Both the position numbers and the translations under genes were made by a program. Positions 6,956 to 8,906 of a stretch of 8,906 bases of DNA are shown here, one piece after another. The stretch's first letter is position 1, and the number at the start of each line of letters is the position of its first letter. The stretch lies in the NCBI GenBank assembly GCA_034006265.1, contig JAVETB010000101.1:1-8906 (forward strand), read 5' to 3'. The notes under the pieces are model-generated. The model worked only from the letters and a program-made list of their open reading frames with translations. It ran no database searches and was not told the DNA's origin. Source of the DNA: Syntrophus sp034006265 (GTDB taxonomy: Bacteria; Desulfobacterota; Syntrophia; Syntrophales; Syntrophaceae).

Positions 6956-8906
6956 AGCTGGCCACCCTCAAGGCGTTTGGCCAGGAGCATGAGGGAAAAG
7001 GGCAACGGCTGGTCGCAGACGATCTCCAGCTGCCCGTACCAGTCATGGCCGCTCCTGGGTTTGGTGATAAGGTCGCCGGTATACATGGAAATCGAGTCCA
7101 TCACGTCGCCGGGCTTGCGGTAGAGCAGGCTGTCCAGGCGCGTGCCGTCCGGGCCGATCTTGCCGCCCCGGCTGCGGTAGAGCCTCAACAGGACTTCGCT
7201 CACCCGTCGCCTGACGAACTGAAAGGTGGTGACCTTGCCCCCCGGGATCTCCGGGCGCATGGTCTTGAGCCGGGAGGTCATGGCCAGGCCGACGTGCACC
7301 TTGGACGCGGCCCGCTCCAGGGTGATCTGCCCTGCCGCGACGGTCCGGGCCGGGTGCGTCGCGCCGTCCGCCAGCACCGCCACGCTCTTCCCCTCCAGGT
7401 GGTCCAGGCCGGAGATCACCGTGGCCGGCGCGCCGTCATAAGTAAGGCCCGAGTCCACGAAAAAGGCGTCCTCGAGAAGGTCCCCCTCGTCGAACCAGGC
7501 CAGACGCTCCACGTATCTTTTCGTCGCCCCGCCGATGGTGCGTTTGACGCTCAGCCATACCTCATCCTGGTCCGTCCCCGGAATCACCGCCACGCTCTCG
7601 AACTGGCCGTCCGTCAGATGCCGCTTCCAGGCCACCACGTCGTGCTCCCGCTGATAGGTAAGGCTCAGGAGCGCGCCATCGCTTCTGACCGCCCAAACTA
7701 TCTGCTGCGGGTTCTTGGAAAAGGCGAGCTGCGTCAGGCTGTATTGCGCCGTCAGGTGGGAGGACAGAAGCATCAGGTCGTTGGAGACAAAGGAATCCGA
7801 TTCAAAGCGGTAGATCATGTCCCGCAAGATCCGGCCGCCCTTTTGGAGAAACAGGGCGTGCGAGGACAGGTTCAGGGGCCGGGTCAGGGCGCACCCCTGG
7901 CCGGTCTCGCTCCGGGCCGCGGGCGGATTGGTGGGGCTGATGGGCTGCGCACCCCCGGCCATGAGCCATTCGTTGTCGGTCGTACCTACCATGAGCTGTT
8001 TCAAGGGCAATATCCACAGGATGCTATTAAGCTGGTCCCCGGCCAGGGTGAAGGCCCAGGCGTCGCTGTCGTTCGCGCCCAGGGCGAAGTCCTCAAAATT
8101 GGCCACCGCCGAAGCCCAAATGGTCTGGGGAAAAGAATCGGTGCCGGCGCACACCAGGCGGCCCTCGAAGAAGCACACCGCTCCCGGCCAGCCCTTGGCG
8201 TCCGTCCAGGCAGGTTCCTCGAAGCTCCAGTAGCGGGCCTCGTGCTTGTCGTTGCCCCAGCTGCTGAGGGGCCGGACGGCCAGCTCCTTGATGATGCAGA
8301 CGCTCATCTTGACCGGGCTGACATAGGCCATGGCCTTGAGGACCCCGCCCCACACCGGCAGGTATTTGCCCACGTCGGATTTGCGGAAGGCGTTTACCGT
8401 AGCGTCCAGGTCGAAGTTCTCCCCCGGCATGTAGAGGGCATTGAAGCCCGTAGCCGCCGCGCCCCCGAAGTCTCGCCAGGACCGCATCTTGATCGTGGCG
8501 TCGCTCAAGCCCTTGACGTACCAGTCGCCGATGGCGATGGGGTTCGTATCCGGGAAGGCGTCCAGGATGTCGGCCCTGACCTGCGTGGTGGAGACGTACT
8601 CGACTATCCGGGCCCGCGCCCCCTTGGAGGGATAATAGATGTTGCGCCCCACGTCCCCGGCCAGGAAGCCCAAGCCCTGCACCGTCACCCCGACTTGGGA
8701 GGACGTGGCGTTTACATCCAGGGTGAGGCTGTTGGCAGTTTTGGCGATAATCTCATGCTCGCCCGCGGGAAAGCCCGCGGAGACGGTCACCCAATCCCCC
8801 ACGCTGAAGCCGCTGGTGTCCACGCAGTTGGTGATGGTGGGATCGCTTGCCGTGGTGTCCCCGGTCGTGGCAAAGACGCTCATGGTGAAGAGCACGTTGG
8901 AGCCGG
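6952..8906 (-). CDS. Tail nozzle / tail tubular protein B-like protein (5' end cut by window edge)
   Basis: At least 647 residues are visible. The frame is open to the window edge (codons before GTG 8895 read Gly-Ser-Asn), and T7 gp12 is about 794 residues, so the true start most likely lies outside; GTG 8895 and ATG 8883 are only possible internal starts. Residue numbers here count from GTG 8895. Residues 9-72 form a small beta module (TSGFSVGDWVTV, GFPAGEHEI, SLTLDVNAT). Two related units follow at 77-114 and 170-205 (FLAGDVGR and FRKSDVGK, each with a later YVS). The core has marks of the phage nozzle-like family: WPGAVCFFEGRLVCAGTDSF (236-255), a WASAVANFEDF stretch, LMVGTTDNEWLM, IVWAVRSDGALLSLTYQRE (399-417), VAWKRH, KR-IGG-KRYVERL (451-465), and a terminal DHLEGKSVAVLADG plus VHVGLAMTSRLKTMRPE. 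It would form the tail tip through which DNA leaves. It starts the overlapping gene chain. Confidence 0.83.
   Translation of the reverse strand, partial: GSNVLFTMSVFATTGDTTASDPTITNCVDTSGFSVGDWVTVSAGFPAGEHEIIAKTANSLTLDVNATSSQVGVTVQGLGFLAGDVGRNIYYPSKGARARIVEYVSTTQVRADILDAFPDTNPIAIGDWYVKGLSDATIKMRSWRDFGGAAATGFNALYMPGENFDLDATVNAFRKSDVGKYLPVWGGVLKAMAYVSPVKMSVCIIKELAVRPLSSWGNDKHEARYWSFEEPAWTDAKGWPGAVCFFEGRLVCAGTDSFPQTIWASAVANFEDFALGANDSDAWAFTLAGDQLNSILWILPLKQLMVGTTDNEWLMAGGAQPISPTNPPAARSETGQGCALTRPLNLSSHALFLQKGGRILRDMIYRFESDSFVSNDLMLLSSHLTAQYSLTQLAFSKNPQQIVWAVRSDGALLSLTYQREHDVVAWKRHLTDGQFESVAVIPGTDQDEVWLSVKRTIGGATKRYVERLAWFDEGDLLEDAFFVDSGLTYDGAPATVISGLDHLEGKSVAVLADGATHPARTVAAGQITLERAASKVHVGLAMTSRLKTMRPEIPGGKVTTFQFVRRRVSEVLLRLYRSRGGKIGPDGTRLDSLLYRKPGDVMDSISMYTGDLITKPRSGHDWYGQLEIVCDQPLPFSLMLLAKRLEGGQL
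8281..8667 (-). repeat. Two related beta units in the nozzle protein (protein-level repeat)
   Basis: Unit 1 (about 8667-8554, residues 77-114) and unit 2 (about 8388-8281, residues 170-205) share the layout F-x3-DVG-[R/K], then a Gly, then YVS, then V-x-(2,3)-I ending in a hydrophobic pair. FLAGDVGRNIYY aligns with FRKSDVGKYLPV, and EYVSTTQVRADIL aligns with AYVSPVKMSVCII. The DNA is not detectably repeated by eye, so any duplication is old. DVG-type units of this kind are familiar to me from phage nozzle-like proteins. Confidence 0.55.

Noticed and set aside
8763..8780. A perfect 7-bp GC stem with a 4-base loop (ccgcggg / cccgcgg), considered as a terminator
   Set aside because: It lies inside the nozzle coding region, encodes a repeated Ala-Gly / Phe-Pro / Ala-Gly stretch with the same codons, and is not followed by a run of T on the coding strand.
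8883..8895. GTG 8895 or ATG 8883 as the true start of the nozzle gene
   Set aside because: The frame stays open to the window edge, the visible protein is shorter than the T7 counterpart, and the N-terminal part expected for this family is missing, so the gene most likely starts outside the window.

Overview
The window looks like part of a double-stranded DNA phage or prophage genome. It is GC-rich (about 58-64% in the stretches I counted by hand) and fully packed with genes, all read from the minus strand, so transcription runs from the high-coordinate end to the low-coordinate end. The gene types (tail nozzle, internal virion proteins, a transglycosylase ejection protein, a tail fibre) point to a short-tailed podovirus infecting a Gram-negative bacterium. 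I see no integrase, bacterial gene or tRNA, so the window does not show whether this is a prophage or a free phage, or which host it uses.

Layout in transcription order: (1) 8906-6952, a tail nozzle / tail tubular protein B-like protein, cut by the right window edge; (2) 6955-6515, a small GNAT-fold protein like T7 gp13; (3) 6515-6024, a gp14-like internal virion protein with an N-terminal hydrophobic helix; (4) 6024-4591, a coiled-coil protein in the gp15 position; (5) 4594-857, a 1245-residue gp16-like ejection protein with an N-terminal lytic transglycosylase domain; (6) 860-1, a tail fibre or tailspike with a T7-type N-terminal attachment domain, cut by the left window edge. This is the gene order of coliphage T7 genes 12-13-14-15-16-17, although the proteins appear strongly diverged from T7.

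Every one of the five gene junctions is an overlap: ATGA (4 bases) at 6952, 4591 and 857, TGATG (1 base) at 6515, and TAATG (1 base) at 6024. There is no intergenic space, and I see no promoter or terminator, so the block behaves as one translationally coupled late operon driven from outside the window. Together the products would complete the tail tip (nozzle and fibre) and the internal core that is ejected to form a channel across the cell envelope, with the transglycosylase opening the peptidoglycan.

No wholly new system is evident. The parts that deserve a second look are accretions on the conserved scaffold: a beta module and a tandem beta duplication in the nozzle protein, a lysine-rich low-GC insert and a charged linker in the ejection protein, a GNAT protein without an acetyl-CoA loop, and a 25-residue repeat in the fibre just before the probable receptor-binding region.
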